Source: Bacillota bacterium
GTDB taxonomy: Bacteria > Bacillota > Desulfotomaculia > Desulfotomaculales > Ammonificaceae
DNA: 60,154 nucleotides
Assembly (NCBI GenBank): GCA_040755295.1
Contig: JBFMBK010000016.1
Location: 1 to 60,154, forward strand
Direction: 5' to 3'
In this document: one piece after another, positions 26,041 to 34,831 of the stretch
How the letters are laid out: each line of letters opens with the position of its first letter
How positions within the stretch are numbered: position 1 is the stretch's first letter
The notes under the pieces: model-generated
Told to the model about the DNA's origin: nothing
Database searches by the model: none
The model's input: only the letters and a program-made list of their open reading frames with translations
Position numbers and translations under genes: made by a program

Positions 26041-27090
26041 TTGATTATCAGGGCGGCGGTTTCCTTGGTAGCTTTCTTAGTGATGGCGGTTGTTTTTCGG
26101 CCGGACCTTACCTGTCCGGCTTCTACGCGACCGGGATCCGATTACCGGAAAGCTCCGAACACATCCTCCGATAATATAAGGATGGAGCGCCCTCTTCTTC
26201 CCTATCGTGACATGGTCATCGTTTTAATGTTTCACAACATCAGTTCGACTTATCAAGGTCGGGGAACGATTTCACCCGAGCTTTTTGCCGCCGACATAGA
26301 CGCATTGCTGGCAGGAGGCTACCATATCATTCCGGTCAGCCGCCTGGTTGACTTTCTTCAGGGAAAAACGGAAGTGCCTCTTAACGCGGTGGCGATCACT
26401 TTTGATGACGGCAGCGCCGGTGTTTACCGTTACGGTTTCCCTATTCTGCACAAGAACCGCCTGCCTGCCGCCGTTTTCTTGACAACCGATTACGTAGGGA
26501 AAAAACCGGGTTTTCTCACCTGGCCGCAGGTTCGGAAAATGGCGGGTTCCGGGCTTATTACTTTCGGCGGTCACACACACGCCTCTCATTTCGTTGCGCC
26601 CACAAGTCCGAAGACTACCGCTCCGGCCACGGTGGGACGGATTTTCGATCCTACAACCGGGCACAAAGAGGTCGAGGCGGAGTACCGGATGCGGCTTTTT
26701 ACCGACAACCTTCATGCGCAACAGATATTCAGGCGCGAGTTAGGCGGCGATACGCCCTATTTCGCATACCCTTACGGGGCTTACAGCCCGGAGCTTGAAA
26801 GGATACTCCGCGCGGTAGGGTATGAATACTGCTTCACTACCTTAACGGGGGCCAACCGTGCCGGACATGATTTCCGCCATATATACCGTATCAATGCCGG
26901 TACTCCCTGGACCTCACCCGAACGTCTGATAGAGAACATTCAGCGCGCGGCCTGGTTGTGTAAGTCACCGCGCGGCGTGCCCGCGGGGTGGATGCCTCAA
27001 TGGGCACAGGATCCCGCCTTTAAAAATCAGATGCTTGACCGTACCTTCTCCTCCGAAAATGCGTTCTTCTTCCGTGGAACCCGGCGATGA
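26041..27090 (+). CDS. Polysaccharide deacetylase family protein, exported
   Basis: A hydrophobic segment at residues 3-20 is a signal peptide or anchor. The NodB-homology domain starts near residue 60 with Val-Leu-Met-Phe-His-Asn-Ile. It has the metal-binding Thr-Phe-Asp-Asp-Gly and His-Thr-His-Ala-Ser-His (the His-x3-His-like motif), and Phe-Ala-Tyr-Pro-Tyr-Gly. Such enzymes remove N- or O-acetyl groups from cell-wall or cortex sugars; the substrate here is not inferable. The start TTG 26041 has only AAGAAAGG at wide spacing upstream. It is monocistronic and divergent from the trp operon. Confidence 0.8.
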   Translation: MIIRAAVSLVAFLVMAVVFRPDLTCPASTRPGSDYRKAPNTSSDNIRMERPLLPYRDMVIVLMFHNISSTYQGRGTISPELFAADIDALLAGGYHIIPVSRLVDFLQGKTEVPLNAVAITFDDGSAGVYRYGFPILHKNRLPAAVFLTTDYVGKKPGFLTWPQVRKMAGSGLITFGGHTHASHFVAPTSPKTTAPATVGRIFDPTTGHKEVEAEYRMRLFTDNLHAQQIFRRELGGDTPYFAYPYGAYSPELERILRAVGYEYCFTTLTGANRAGHDFRHIYRINAGTPWTSPERLIENIQRAAWLCKSPRGVPAGWMPQWAQDPAFKNQMLDRTFSSENAFFFRGTRR

Positions 27091-27132
27091 CGACATTTAA
27101 CGTTTTTATGAAATTGCCGCTTTCCAAGTTGA

Positions 27133-27236
27133 ATTGAGTGCTGGGTTCCTTGTACCGCTTGCTCCTCGCCGCGTTCCGTTTATGTTACTCTCTGCATCTA
27201 AGTAACCGGCTTAGAGGTTGCCCCGTTCCACTCTTC
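27133..27236. repeat. Partial dispersed palindrome, copy 4 (right half)
   Basis: TGAGTGCTGGG, CTCCTCGCCGCGTTCCGTTTATGTTAC and TAAGTAACCGGCTTAGAGG match the right halves of the copies near 23900, 39540 and 56180. No matching left arm is found next to it. Confidence 0.6.
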
Positions 27237-27299
27237 GTTGTGCCGCGGCGCGGCATGAGGCACTCCCGCAAATGATCACCGGTTGTTTGTACGTTGGTT

Positions 27300-27527
27300 T
27301 TAGAGTTGTTCCCCGCGCGACAGCGCTTCTTCCGCACGCCGGATCATTACCCGGACCATACTCCCGCCGATGTTTCCTCCCACCCTGCCGCAATCCCGGG
27401 AAGTGATATTACCCCAGTAACCGCTGTCTATCTGCTGCGACAAGCCGAGTTCGCTCGCCACCTCGTATTTAAAACGGTCTAAAACGGAACCCGGCAACAG
27501 TTTCGGATATGGATAGAATTTAGCCAT
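27300..27527 (-). CDS. Small acid-soluble spore protein, alpha/beta type
   Basis: The 75-residue DNA-binding spore protein has Leu-Asp-Arg-Phe-Lys-Tyr-Glu-Val-Ala-Ser-Glu-Leu-Gly-Leu and Gly-Asn-Ile-Thr-Ser-Arg-Asp-x-Gly-Arg-Val-Gly-Gly-x-Ile-Gly-Gly, the two conserved blocks of the family. The Glu between the blocks that GPR protease cleaves in Bacillus proteins is not clearly present. ATG 27527 follows GGGAGGCGTAATA. Such genes are transcribed by sigma-G in the forespore; I see no clear sigma-G box here. Confidence 0.93.
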   Translation of the reverse strand: MAKFYPYPKLLPGSVLDRFKYEVASELGLSQQIDSGYWGNITSRDCGRVGGNIGGSMVRVMIRRAEEALSRGEQL

Positions 27528-27565
27528 TATTACGCCTCCCTCTCTTAGGCTTAGATTGATGGACC

Positions 27566-27655
27566 TCTGGGGACCGTTCAAGGTTCAAGGTTCGACGTTC
27601 AACGTGCCGGTCGATACTGCATGAAATTTAGGTCCGTTCAAGGTTCTGAGTTAAA
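27566..27655. repeat. Heptad repeat array
   Basis: Two runs of GTTCAAG/GTTCGACGTTCAACG flank a spacer similar to the one near 3785. The array lies between the SASP and the spoVB-like gene. Confidence 0.7.
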
Positions 27656-27702
27656 AAAGCAAAGAGAAAAATGCAACCGCTATGTTTATTTTCCGTCTGT
27701 TT

Positions 27703-29277
27703 TCATCTTTTAATAGCGGTGAATATTTTACAAAAAATAATTGTAAAACGCTGGCGGTCCTGTCTACTGAAACCACCAATTACAATTAAAGCGCAAAAAT
27801 AGACGATTGCCATGAGAAAAATGCTTAGTAACAGGTTGAAAGCCGGTTGAAAGGCGTGAGCCGTGAAGTAATTATGGCATGAATTCAGTACAACCGCACC
27901 CGCCAGGGATGCTGTCAGCGGTTTCAGCAGGACTTCCTTAATCGAGACCGTGCAGCCGGTTAATTGAATCAGGTTGTAAAGGTTAAAAATTGACATTATA
28001 CAAAAAGCGCAAACCACGGAAGCGGCGGCGCCCTTGATCCCGAGGACGGGAATACCGGTAAGGAAGTAAATGCCTGCGGCTTTAAAAACCGAGGCCGTGA
28101 CCAGATTGCGGAAAGGAACCATCGGCCGGCCGAGACCTTGAAGGATACCGGTTGTTGTCTGCTGCAAATACAGAAAAGGGGCGCCGAGGGCGAGCACCCG
28201 GAGGGCGGCGCCGGCATTCGGGTAACCGAAAATGATTCGGCACAGATCCTCCGGTAAAAGGAAAAGAACTACCGCGCTCGGTAGCCCGGTGAGGAAAGTC
28301 AGACGAAGGGCGTTGTTAATTCTCGATCCAAGCAAATCGCTGTTTCGGGCGGCCAGGGCTTCCGCAATGGCCGGTACCAGGACCGTGGAAAGGGACACCG
28401 TAATCAGACCGGGCGTGTATAACATCGTTTCCGCTATCCCTGCAAACTGGCCGTAGATACCGGTCGCCTCCTGCATTGAATAGCCGCTGCCAATCAACCT
28501 GTGCGGTATGAGAATCGCCTCGAGGGACAGAAAGCCTGTTGAAACAAATCGCATCAGGGTGATCGGCAGCGCCAGCCCAAAGATTTCTCGCGTGAGAAAA
28601 CCGGCTTCCCCAATACTTAACCTCGGCGTTCTGGGTAAAAGACGGCGATGCCTGAGGAAAAACCCGAGCATCAGGACAAAACCGAAAAATTCGCCGCATA
28701 TCGCCCCTAAAGACGCGCCGCAAGCCGCGGCCAACACACCTTTGTGGATTAAGAACGAAGCCAGGAGAAGGCCTATCAGGACACGGGTCAGCTGCTCGGC
28801 GCCCTGTGAGACCGCGGTCGGAGTCATGTTCTGAAGCCCCTGGAAGAAGCCGCGGAAGACGGAACAAACCGAAACGATAAGAACCCCGGGCAGAAGACAA
28901 AGGAAGGGCAGGAGAGTTGCCGGGTTGGAAAGGACCTGCCCTGTAATAAACCGCGCCGAAGTGAATCCTATTAGAGTTACAGTAAAACTGGAAATGATAG
29001 TATATAACAGCGAAAGACGCAATATTTGATAGGCACGGGCGGTGTCGTGCCGGGTTACGGCGTCGGATACGAGTTTGGCGATGGCCACCGGAATACCCAT
29101 GGAAGCAAGAACAAGAGCCAGGACGTAAATAGGATAAACCATGGTAAAGAGGCCGATGCCTTCCGCTCTTATCAGCCGGATGAGGAATATCTGGTATATA
29201 AAGCCCAAAAACCGATTAACCACACTTGCTGTTACAAGCACAAGGGTGCCGGTCAACATTGATTGACTATAGCGCAT
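27703..29277 (-). CDS. SpoVB-like MATE/MVF-family lipid flippase
   Basis: The 524-residue membrane protein has about 14 hydrophobic segments and belongs to the polysaccharide transporter/MurJ superfamily. The N-terminus (Gly-Thr-Leu-x-Leu-x-x-Ala-Ser-x-Val-Asn-Arg-Phe-Leu-Gly-Phe-Ile-Tyr) and Phe-Arg-Gly-Phe-Phe-Gln-Gly match Stage V sporulation protein B. Known relatives move lipid-linked peptidoglycan precursors for spore cortex synthesis; assignment to SpoVB rather than a paralogue such as YtgP is inferred. ATG follows AAGGAGGCGGAA. A SASP gene lies downstream. Confidence 0.85.
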   Translation of the reverse strand: MRYSQSMLTGTLVLVTASVVNRFLGFIYQIFLIRLIRAEGIGLFTMVYPIYVLALVLASMGIPVAIAKLVSDAVTRHDTARAYQILRLSLLYTIISSFTVTLIGFTSARFITGQVLSNPATLLPFLCLLPGVLIVSVCSVFRGFFQGLQNMTPTAVSQGAEQLTRVLIGLLLASFLIHKGVLAAACGASLGAICGEFFGFVLMLGFFLRHRRLLPRTPRLSIGEAGFLTREIFGLALPITLMRFVSTGFLSLEAILIPHRLIGSGYSMQEATGIYGQFAGIAETMLYTPGLITVSLSTVLVPAIAEALAARNSDLLGSRINNALRLTFLTGLPSAVVLFLLPEDLCRIIFGYPNAGAALRVLALGAPFLYLQQTTTGILQGLGRPMVPFRNLVTASVFKAAGIYFLTGIPVLGIKGAAASVVCAFCIMSIFNLYNLIQLTGCTVSIKEVLLKPLTASLAGAVVLNSCHNYFTAHAFQPAFNLLLSIFLMAIVYFCALIVIGGFSRQDRQRFTIIFCKIFTAIKR

Positions 29278-29587
29278 TTCCGCCTCCTTGGCAGACTACA
29301 GAAAAGAACGAAAGACGAGATGTCGGAGGGATTATGCAGTCGGTCACGGCATTTCAAGAACAGACCGGTCTCGTCCGCTAATATATATATGTTCGTCCCC
29401 GTCTTGTCAGGAGGGCGATAAATGCAACACACCCATCGCATTTTACAACAGGCGCAGTTTTGTTGAGCGACCTCTAAAAATAAAAAAGGATTTCTTGCTC
29501 AACCGTAGAAAAATTTCAGGTCAGGCCTGCGGCGGCCAAGTATAGAAAATAATGTAAGGGAAAGGATATCATAGGAGGGACAAACGG
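29278..29587. other. Divergent intergenic region, spoVB-like / EF-G-like
   Basis: It contains the 5' leaders of two divergent genes. I find no clear sigma-A hexamer pair on either strand. A GCCTGCGGCGGCC palindrome lies near 29526-29538. No small gene is convincing. Confidence 0.4.
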
Positions 29588-31600
29588 TTGAAAAATTACA
29601 GTGCGAAAGACATCAGAAACATTGCAGTGGTGGGTCATGGCGGAACGGGAAAGACATCGCTTTCAGAGGCGATACTCTTTAATACCGGAATAATTTCGCG
29701 TCTCGGGCGGGTGGAAGACGGTACGACCACCGCGGATTATCACCCGGAGGAAATCAAGCGGGGAATCACCGTACACGTTTCCATCGTGCCGTGCGAATAC
29801 GAGGGAATTAAACTTAACTTGCTGGATACGCCCGGATATTCAGACTTTATCGGTGACGTCAAGGGTACCCTGCGCGTGGTGGAGGGCGCACTTTTTACGG
29901 TATGCGCCGTCGGGGGCGTAGAGGTTCAGACCGAGGTAATCTGGGACCATGCGGGCGAAATGCCGCGTGTGGTTTTTATAAATAAGCTCGACCGGGAAAA
30001 CGCCAACTTCGATCGTGTGGCGGACGGACTGCGTGAGAAATTTCCAGCCAATTTCGTGCGGTTTTCGATTCCTATCGGGACAGCTGAGAATTTCCGTGGG
30101 GTCGTAGACATACTTAACGAAAAAGCATATATGCATGACGGAAAGGAAGAGAAAGAAGGCCCCGTGCCGGCGGAATTGGCGGAGACGGTCAAGGCGTATC
30201 GGGATAAGCTTATTGAGGCGGCTGCGGAAGCGGATGACGAATACCTGATGAAGTATCTCGACGGGCTTGAGTTGACTCCGGAGGAAATTAAGACCGGGCT
30301 ATTGAAGGGGTTGAGCGCAGCCAAGTTTGTTCCGGTGCTTTGCGGTTCGGCTACAAAGAACTGCGGAATAAAAACCCTTATGAACTTTCTTGAGAGTTTC
30401 TTTCCCGCACCGGAAGCCGAAGACGGTCCGCTTACGTCACTCGTTTTCAAAACCCTCGCCGACCCTTATGTAGGGCGGCTGAATTTCGTGCGTGTTTTCA
30501 GCGGTGTTTTGAAAAGTGATTCAGTTGTTCATAACAGCGTAAAGAAAAAGAACGAGAAGATCGGGCAGATATTCTTCGCGCGCGGGAAGACCCAACAGGC
30601 TACCGATAACGTACCCGCCGGGGATATAGGCACGCTGGTCAAGCTTACGGATACCGCAACCGGCGATACCCTTTGCGAAAAGGATAAGCCTGTTGTGCTT
30701 GCGGGTATAGACCTTCCGGAGCCGACTTTGAGCATCGCGGTTGAACCGAAGACCCAGGGGGACGAGGACAAGCTGGCTACCGCCCTTGCCCGCTTGGTAG
30801 AAGAGGAACCGACCGTCCGGGTAAACAGAAACATCGAAACCAAACAGACGGTTATCACGGGTATAGGAGAAACCCAGTTAGACATGATAATCGAACGTTT
30901 TAAGAGGAAGTTCGGGGTGGACGTTGTCCAGAAGCCGCTGCGAATTCCGCTGCGTGAGACCGTGAGGGCCGAGACCAAGGTGGAAGGCAAATACAAGAAG
31001 CAAACAGGCGGGCGCGGTCAGTACGGGCACGTTTGGCTTCGCATCGGGCCCCTGCCGGGTGAAGAGTTGCGTTTCGATGAAGAGGTGTTTGGCGGAGCTG
31101 TGCCGAACCAGTACTTCCCGGCGGTTGAAAAAGGCGTGCGGGAGGCGATGAACGACGGGGTATTGGCGGGTTATCCGGTGACCAACATCGCCGTTACCCT
31201 TTATGACGGATCTTACCACCCGGTGGACTCTTCGGAAATGGCGTTTAAAATCGCTGCGTCAATGGCCTTTAAAAAAGGCGTGCAGCAGGCCAAGCCGGTA
31301 TTACTGGAACCGGTGATGGAGGTTGAGGTGCTTGTTCCCGACAACTTCATGGGTGACGTTATCGGCGACCTGAACACGAAACGGGGCCGGATTCTAGGGA
31401 TGGAGCCCACGGGTAAGCAGAGCAGGATCAAGGCCGTTGTACCCCTTACGGAAATGACCAGGTACGCGATTGACCTCAAATCCATGACTCAGGGGCGAGG
31501 CGCTTTCAAAATGCAATTTTCTTCTTACGAAGAAGTTCCGGGCCGGATTGCGGATGAAATCGTCAAAAAGGCTCAGGAAGAAAAGCAGGCTGAGAGATGA
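29588..31600 (+). CDS. Elongation factor G-like GTPase
   Basis: The 670-residue protein has all EF-G domains: a P-loop Gly-His-Gly-Gly-Thr-Gly-Lys-Thr-Ser near residue 16, Arg-Gly-Ile-Thr-Val in switch I, Asp-Thr-Pro-Gly-Tyr-Ser-Asp-Phe, Asn-Lys-Leu-Asp, domain II, and domains III-V ending in Gly-Arg-Gly-Ala-Phe. The first P-loop has Gly-Gly-Thr in place of the Ala-Gly-Lys-Thr of canonical FusA, and the protein is about 20-30 residues shorter. It therefore belongs to the FusA2/EF-G-like class found beside, not within, the str operon. Its exact role is not established. TTG start, SD AGGAGGGACAAACGG. Confidence 0.9.
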   Translation: MKNYSAKDIRNIAVVGHGGTGKTSLSEAILFNTGIISRLGRVEDGTTTADYHPEEIKRGITVHVSIVPCEYEGIKLNLLDTPGYSDFIGDVKGTLRVVEGALFTVCAVGGVEVQTEVIWDHAGEMPRVVFINKLDRENANFDRVADGLREKFPANFVRFSIPIGTAENFRGVVDILNEKAYMHDGKEEKEGPVPAELAETVKAYRDKLIEAAAEADDEYLMKYLDGLELTPEEIKTGLLKGLSAAKFVPVLCGSATKNCGIKTLMNFLESFFPAPEAEDGPLTSLVFKTLADPYVGRLNFVRVFSGVLKSDSVVHNSVKKKNEKIGQIFFARGKTQQATDNVPAGDIGTLVKLTDTATGDTLCEKDKPVVLAGIDLPEPTLSIAVEPKTQGDEDKLATALARLVEEEPTVRVNRNIETKQTVITGIGETQLDMIIERFKRKFGVDVVQKPLRIPLRETVRAETKVEGKYKKQTGGRGQYGHVWLRIGPLPGEELRFDEEVFGGAVPNQYFPAVEKGVREAMNDGVLAGYPVTNIAVTLYDGSYHPVDSSEMAFKIAASMAFKKGVQQAKPVLLEPVMEVEVLVPDNFMGDVIGDLNTKRGRILGMEPTGKQSRIKAVVPLTEMTRYAIDLKSMTQGRGAFKMQFSSYEEVPGRIADEIVKKAQEEKQAER

Positions 31601-31629
31601 GATATAGAATATAGAATATAGAATGTTAG

Positions 31630-31666
31630 GCTCCTGTCGCAGATGGCGTCGGGGGCTTTTGCTTTT
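31630..31666 (+). terminator. Intrinsic terminator after the EF-G-like gene
   Basis: GCTCCTGTCG (31630-31639) pairs with CGTCGGGGGC (31647-31656), including two G-T pairs and one mismatch, and is followed by TTTTGCTTTT. A short tandem of ATATAGAAT units precedes it at about 31602-31624. Confidence 0.65.
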
Positions 31667-31693
31667 AGACGCAAACATGGAGAAGCAGGGTGA

Positions 31694-31915
31694 TTAACCC
31701 TGCTTCTCCTCCTGAGGCATGTTTTCTTCGGCGTAGCGTACCATTCGGCGCACCATGTTGCCGCCGACCTTACCGCACTCGCGACTGGTCATATCACCCC
31801 AGCCGACATCAGCGATTTTGCCTGTGAGCCCCAGGTCTTCCGCCACCTCGTACTTGAACCTGTCGAGAGCGTTTCCGGCTTCCGGAACCAGACTCTTCCG
31901 TTTCCGGTCCGCCAT
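31694..31915 (-). CDS. Small acid-soluble spore protein, alpha/beta type (second copy)
   Basis: 73 residues with Ala-Leu-Asp-Arg-Phe-Lys-Tyr-Glu-Val-Ala-Glu-Asp-Leu-Gly-Leu and Gly-Asp-Met-Thr-Ser-Arg-Glu-Cys-Gly-Lys-Val-Gly-Gly. It is a paralogue of the protein at 27300, with the same block spacing. ATG follows ACGGGAGGGATTAA. Upstream on this strand GTATG (about 31983) and AATATTA 18-19 nt later faintly resemble a sigma-G promoter. It converges with the EF-G-like gene. Confidence 0.93.
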   Translation of the reverse strand: MADRKRKSLVPEAGNALDRFKYEVAEDLGLTGKIADVGWGDMTSRECGKVGGNMVRRMVRYAEENMPQEEKQG

Positions 31916-32083
31916 TTAATCCCTCCCGTTGGTCTTTAGTATGGTGGTCATTAATATTTTTAATCAGTAATTATAAATCATACGGAAAATAACAAAAGAA
32001 TTAACCGCTGAAGGTCGGCCGTGTCAGCAAGGGGCCGAATCCATACGCCTTCAGGGAATGTGAAGCGGAAGGTTGTCGCAGTA

Positions 32084-32116
32084 AATAAAAAGCCCGGAGA
32101 GGTTTTATCTCCGGGC
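32084..32116 (-). terminator. Intrinsic terminator after tRNA-Trp
   Basis: On the minus strand GCCCGGAG pairs with CTCCGGGC (8 bp) and is followed by TTTTTATTT. It begins about 20 nt past the tRNA 3' end. Confidence 0.9.
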
Positions 32117-32136
32117 CTATGTCATAGCCTTTCAAC

Positions 32137-32212
32137 TGGCGGGGGAGGCAGGACTTGAACCCACAACCTTCGGTTTTGGAGACCGCTGCTCTACCAATTG
32201 AGCCACTCCCCC
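32137..32212 (-). tRNA. tRNA-Trp (anticodon CCA)
   Basis: A full cloverleaf can be drawn on the minus strand. The acceptor is GGGGGAG paired with CTCCCCC, the D arm is GCTC...GAGC, the anticodon arm CGGTCTCCAAAACCG has loop CTCCAAA, the T loop is TTCAAGT, the discriminator is G, and CCA is encoded. It stands alone with its own promoter and terminator. Confidence 0.97.
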
Positions 32213-32221
32213 GCGAGCAAA

Positions 32222-32250
32222 ATTATAATATATCTTTCGCCTCAAGTCAA
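32222..32250 (-). promoter_or_regulatory. Sigma-A promoter of tRNA-Trp
   Basis: TTGACT (32245-32250) and a perfect TATAAT (32222-32227) are 17 nt apart on the minus strand. The -10 box lies 10 nt before the mature tRNA 5' end. Confidence 0.9.
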
Positions 32251-32313
32251 CGAACTGCAGCGGCGTTGAACTTCAGTCTCGCGTCTCATACTTAAAACGA
32301 TACGGTCAGTTAA

Positions 32314-33240
32314 TCATCCTATTCGCAACAGGTTCTCTCTTAAGAGCTTAATAGAAGTGTGCAAGGCTTCTTTTTCGGAATCGGTAAGGTGGATTTCAAG
32401 CACCTTCTCCACCCCTTTGCCCCCAATGATTGCGGGAACGCCGGCGTAAACGTCCCGTTCACCGTACTGGCCTTCCAGATAAGCCGCCACCGGAAGAATG
32501 CGCCTTTTATCACGCAGGATGGCCTCCACCATCTCGGTTACGGCGGCGCCGGGAGCATAATATGCGCTTCCCGATTTTAGAAGTTCCACGATCTCACCAC
32601 CGCCGTATCTGGTGCGTCTGGCTATCTCTTCGAGCCGGTCCGGGGATATCAACTGTTCGACGGGGATCCCGCCGGCGCACGCATAACGCAGCAGCGGAAG
32701 CATTTCGTCTCCGTGCCCTCCCAGAACCAGAGCCGTAACGTCCTTGAAAGAGATTCCGAGTTCCATGGCGATGAAGGCGCGAAGCCGCGTGCTGTCAAGG
32801 ACCCCGGACATGCCCATTACCCTATGCGGTTTAAAGCCGCTGGCTTTATACGCCATGTAAGTCATTATATCAAGGGGGTTGGTGACGATTATCAGGATAG
32901 TGCCCGGGGAGTAACGCGTTACCTTCGTCACCACATCCCGAATGATTCCGGCATTTGTAAGCACTAGGTCTTCCCTGCTCATTCCCGGACGCCTCGCGAT
33001 TCCTGCCGTTACTACAACCACATCCGAGTCAGCTGTGTCCTCCCAGTCGCAGGTGCCGCGAATGCGGCAGTCAAAACCGGCTACCGGCGCCGCTTCGGAT
33101 AAATCCAAAGCCTTGCCCTGGGGCATTCCGTTTACCACATCCATAAGCACAATATCGGCGAGTTCCTTGATTGCCAGCCAGTGGGCCGTTGTAGCCCCCA
33201 CATTTCCGCTGCCGACAATCGTAATCTTACTGCGGCGCAT
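32314..33240 (-). CDS. mdh: Malate dehydrogenase (LDH-like type)
   Basis: An NAD-dependent oxidoreductase of 308 residues. It opens [12 protein letters not shown]. The mobile-loop Arg pair in Ile-Ala-Arg-Arg-Pro-Gly-Met-Ser-Arg favours malate over lactate. Thr-Asn-Pro-Leu-Asp-Ile-Met and the catalytic Gly-Gly-His-Gly-Asp-Glu follow. It interconverts malate and oxaloacetate, which in propionate or fumarate metabolism would link to the methylmalonyl-CoA route; that context is not shown in the window. ATG 33240 follows AGAGGAGGAAATA. Upstream in-frame codons to 33318 belong to a dispersed repeat. Confidence 0.94.
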   Translation of the reverse strand: MRRSKITIVGSGNVGATTAHWLAIKELADIVLMDVVNGMPQGKALDLSEAAPVAGFDCRIRGTCDWEDTADSDVVVVTAGIARRPGMSREDLVLTNAGIIRDVVTKVTRYSPGTILIIVTNPLDIMTYMAYKASGFKPHRVMGMSGVLDSTRLRAFIAMELGISFKDVTALVLGGHGDEMLPLLRYACAGGIPVEQLISPDRLEEIARRTRYGGGEIVELLKSGSAYYAPGAAVTEMVEAILRDKRRILPVAAYLEGQYGERDVYAGVPAIIGGKGVEKVLEIHLTDSEKEALHTSIKLLRENLLRIG

Positions 33241-33254
33241 TATTTCCTCCTCTG

Positions 33255-33330
33255 AAAATAGTACTTCTTTCGTTGGGCGCGGCGATGAGCTTCGCGGTTG
33301 TGCGGCCGTAAGCGGCACGGGAGATTTCCT
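33255..33330. repeat. Dispersed palindrome, left arm only (copy 5)
   Basis: GAAAATAGTACTTCTTTCG and GGGCGCGGCGATGAGC directly abut the mdh SD. The same element lies at the same place before trpG, pfkA, rsgA and def. Confidence 0.65.
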
Positions 33331-33332
33331 GT

Positions 33333-34115
33333 TTATGAGTATGTCGCTTCCTGCGCCGCTTCTGCTTCTTCCGCTTCCTCGCGGGCCCTGCGGCGGGCGA
33401 GCGCGCGCTCGGTCAACCGTACAATTAATACACTGGCCTCGTACAAAGCATACATCGGGCCGGTCATTAAAAGGCAGGTGATCGCATCGGGAGTAGGCGT
33501 GAGTGCGGCTGCCAGTACAACGATGACGAGTATTGCGTATTTGCGGTTTTTGGCCAAAAAAGAACTTTTGAGGATGCCGAGTCTCGCCAATACAAAACTG
33601 GCCAGAGGCAGTTCAAAAATAAAACCGAACGGAAGAAGGAACCAGATCGTGAAAGAGATGTACTTGCCGAGGGTTAGCATGGGGACGATATCAGGCCCGG
33701 CGAAGGTCAAAAGGAAAGCGACTCCGTGCTTATAGACGCCGAAAAAACCGAATACTACGCCCCCGACAAAAAGGACAAATGATCCGAGTATAAAGACGAA
33801 TAAATAACGACGGGTCGGTTTTTCGAGAGCGGGTGCGATAAAACTCCACAACTGCCAGAAAATCACGGGCAAGGACGCTAGAAAGCCCATCGCGACGGAA
33901 AGCTTAATCTTGGTTATGAAGGCCTCGGTTACAAAGGTGACCACCGGTTTAAAACCAGCTTTGGTCAGAGGGCTGAGTAGGACCTTCATAAGTTCGTCGC
34001 TATAAACATAGGAGGCGATCGAAAGTATTAAGATAGCGATGACGGATATAATCAAAACCCGACGGAGTTCTTCCAGATGTCCGGAAATGCTCATTTCCTT
34101 AAGACCGTTGCTCAT
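33333..34115 (-). CDS. tatC: Sec-independent protein translocase TatC
   Basis: A six-helix membrane protein of 260 residues that binds twin-arginine signal peptides. The N-terminus has the conserved His-Leu-Glu-Glu-Leu-Arg-Arg cytoplasmic motif. Phe-Val-Thr-Glu-Ala-Phe in the first periplasmic loop and Pro-Ala-Leu-Glu-x4-Arg in the next loop are typical. The C-terminal tail is charged, rich in Glu and Ala. ATG 34115 follows TGAGGTTGTTTCAC. It sits downstream of tatA and the hydrogenase genes, whose small subunit has a twin-arginine signal. Confidence 0.94.
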   Translation of the reverse strand: MSNGLKEMSISGHLEELRRVLIISVIAILILSIASYVYSDELMKVLLSPLTKAGFKPVVTFVTEAFITKIKLSVAMGFLASLPVIFWQLWSFIAPALEKPTRRYLFVFILGSFVLFVGGVVFGFFGVYKHGVAFLLTFAGPDIVPMLTLGKYISFTIWFLLPFGFIFELPLASFVLARLGILKSSFLAKNRKYAILVIVVLAAALTPTPDAITCLLMTGPMYALYEASVLIVRLTERALARRRAREEAEEAEAAQEATYS

Positions 34116-34137
34116 GTGAAACAACCTCATATTTTTA

Positions 34138-34262
34138 CCATAGAGACACGGGGCTTCACAGAGAATATAAATATATAAATAAAAGAGAAGTTAAGAATCC
34201 TATATTTACATTTCTCCCTCTTCTTGTTCTCTGTGTTCTCTGTGCCTCCGTGGTGATCTGTG
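34138..34262. repeat. CCACAGAGACACAGAG-type inverted repeat between tatA and tatC
   Basis: ATAGAGACACGGGG and CACAGAGAA on the left face TTCTCTGTG and GTGCCTCCGTGG on the right, with an AT-rich centre. It is related to the inverted repeat at 54286-54403. Confidence 0.65.
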
Positions 34263-34298
34263 AGTCAATTCTTTTCTTGCCGCTTTTCGTCTCAATCT

Positions 34299-34514
34299 TT
34301 AATCTTTTATACTATCCTTAATTTCTCGGACCTCTTCTTTGACATCCTTTACGTCCTGCATGATGTTATCGCTTATATCCCTGGTGGAACGCCGGAACTC
34401 CCTGATTGTTTTGCCGAGGGCTCTCCCCACTTCAGGAAGCTTGTTCGGACCAAAAATTATCAGGGCTAGCGCCAAAATCAGTATTAATTCCGTACCGCCG
34501 ATACCTGGGAACAT
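34299..34514 (-). CDS. tatA: Twin-arginine translocase subunit TatA
   Basis: 71 residues: a short periplasmic start, one membrane helix (Thr-Glu-Leu-Ile-Leu-Ile-Leu-Ala-Leu-Ala-Leu-Ile-Ile-Phe-Gly-Pro), then the amphipathic helix with Lys-Leu-Pro-Glu-Val-Gly-Arg-Ala-Leu-Gly-Lys, and a charged tail rich in Asp, Lys and Glu. ATG 34514 follows GGAGGTGACCTT; a longer frame to 34574 is unsupported. It pairs with tatC, although 183 nt of repeat DNA separates the two. Confidence 0.94.
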   Translation of the reverse strand: MFPGIGGTELILILALALIIFGPNKLPEVGRALGKTIREFRRSTRDISDNIMQDVKDVKEEVREIKDSIKD

Positions 34515-34696
34515 AAGGTCACCTCCATTGGCTGTCACAAGCGCCTTTTCGTAGAATTTCGGCAGTAAAAGCAAAACTCCTTCACCGGGAAGGTATTTGG
34601 TGATGGCACCTTTTCGACGGTTTGGGTTTATAAGGATTAGATTTAAACGATAATATTCCTGGAATTACAATTGGTACCCCGTAGATAATCTTCCGT

Positions 34697-34729
34697 AAAA
34701 AGTCCTGCCTTTTCCCGGCAGGACTTTTT
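34697..34729. terminator. Bidirectional terminator downstream of the hydrogenase operon
   Basis: A perfect 13-bp stem (34697-34709 with 34717-34729) is flanked by A-runs and T-runs on the two sides. It separates the hydrogenase large subunit gene from tatA on the minus strand. The 316-nt gap between the two genes holds no credible gene. Confidence 0.9.
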
Positions 34730-34831
34730 AATACTTCATTTATCAGAAATGCACTCAAGCGTCTCTTACTCAGAGACAATATATTGTAAGTATATTCTCC
34801 GGCCCAATAATCATAATCCGTATAGTGTAAG

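Noticed and set aside
34582-34779. A minus-strand frame between the hydrogenase and tatA encoding Lys-Arg-Gln-Asp-Phe-Leu-Arg-Lys, like a twin-arginine signal
   Set aside because: That stretch is the translation of a perfect 13-bp bidirectional terminator. There is no Shine-Dalgarno and the protein resembles nothing I know.
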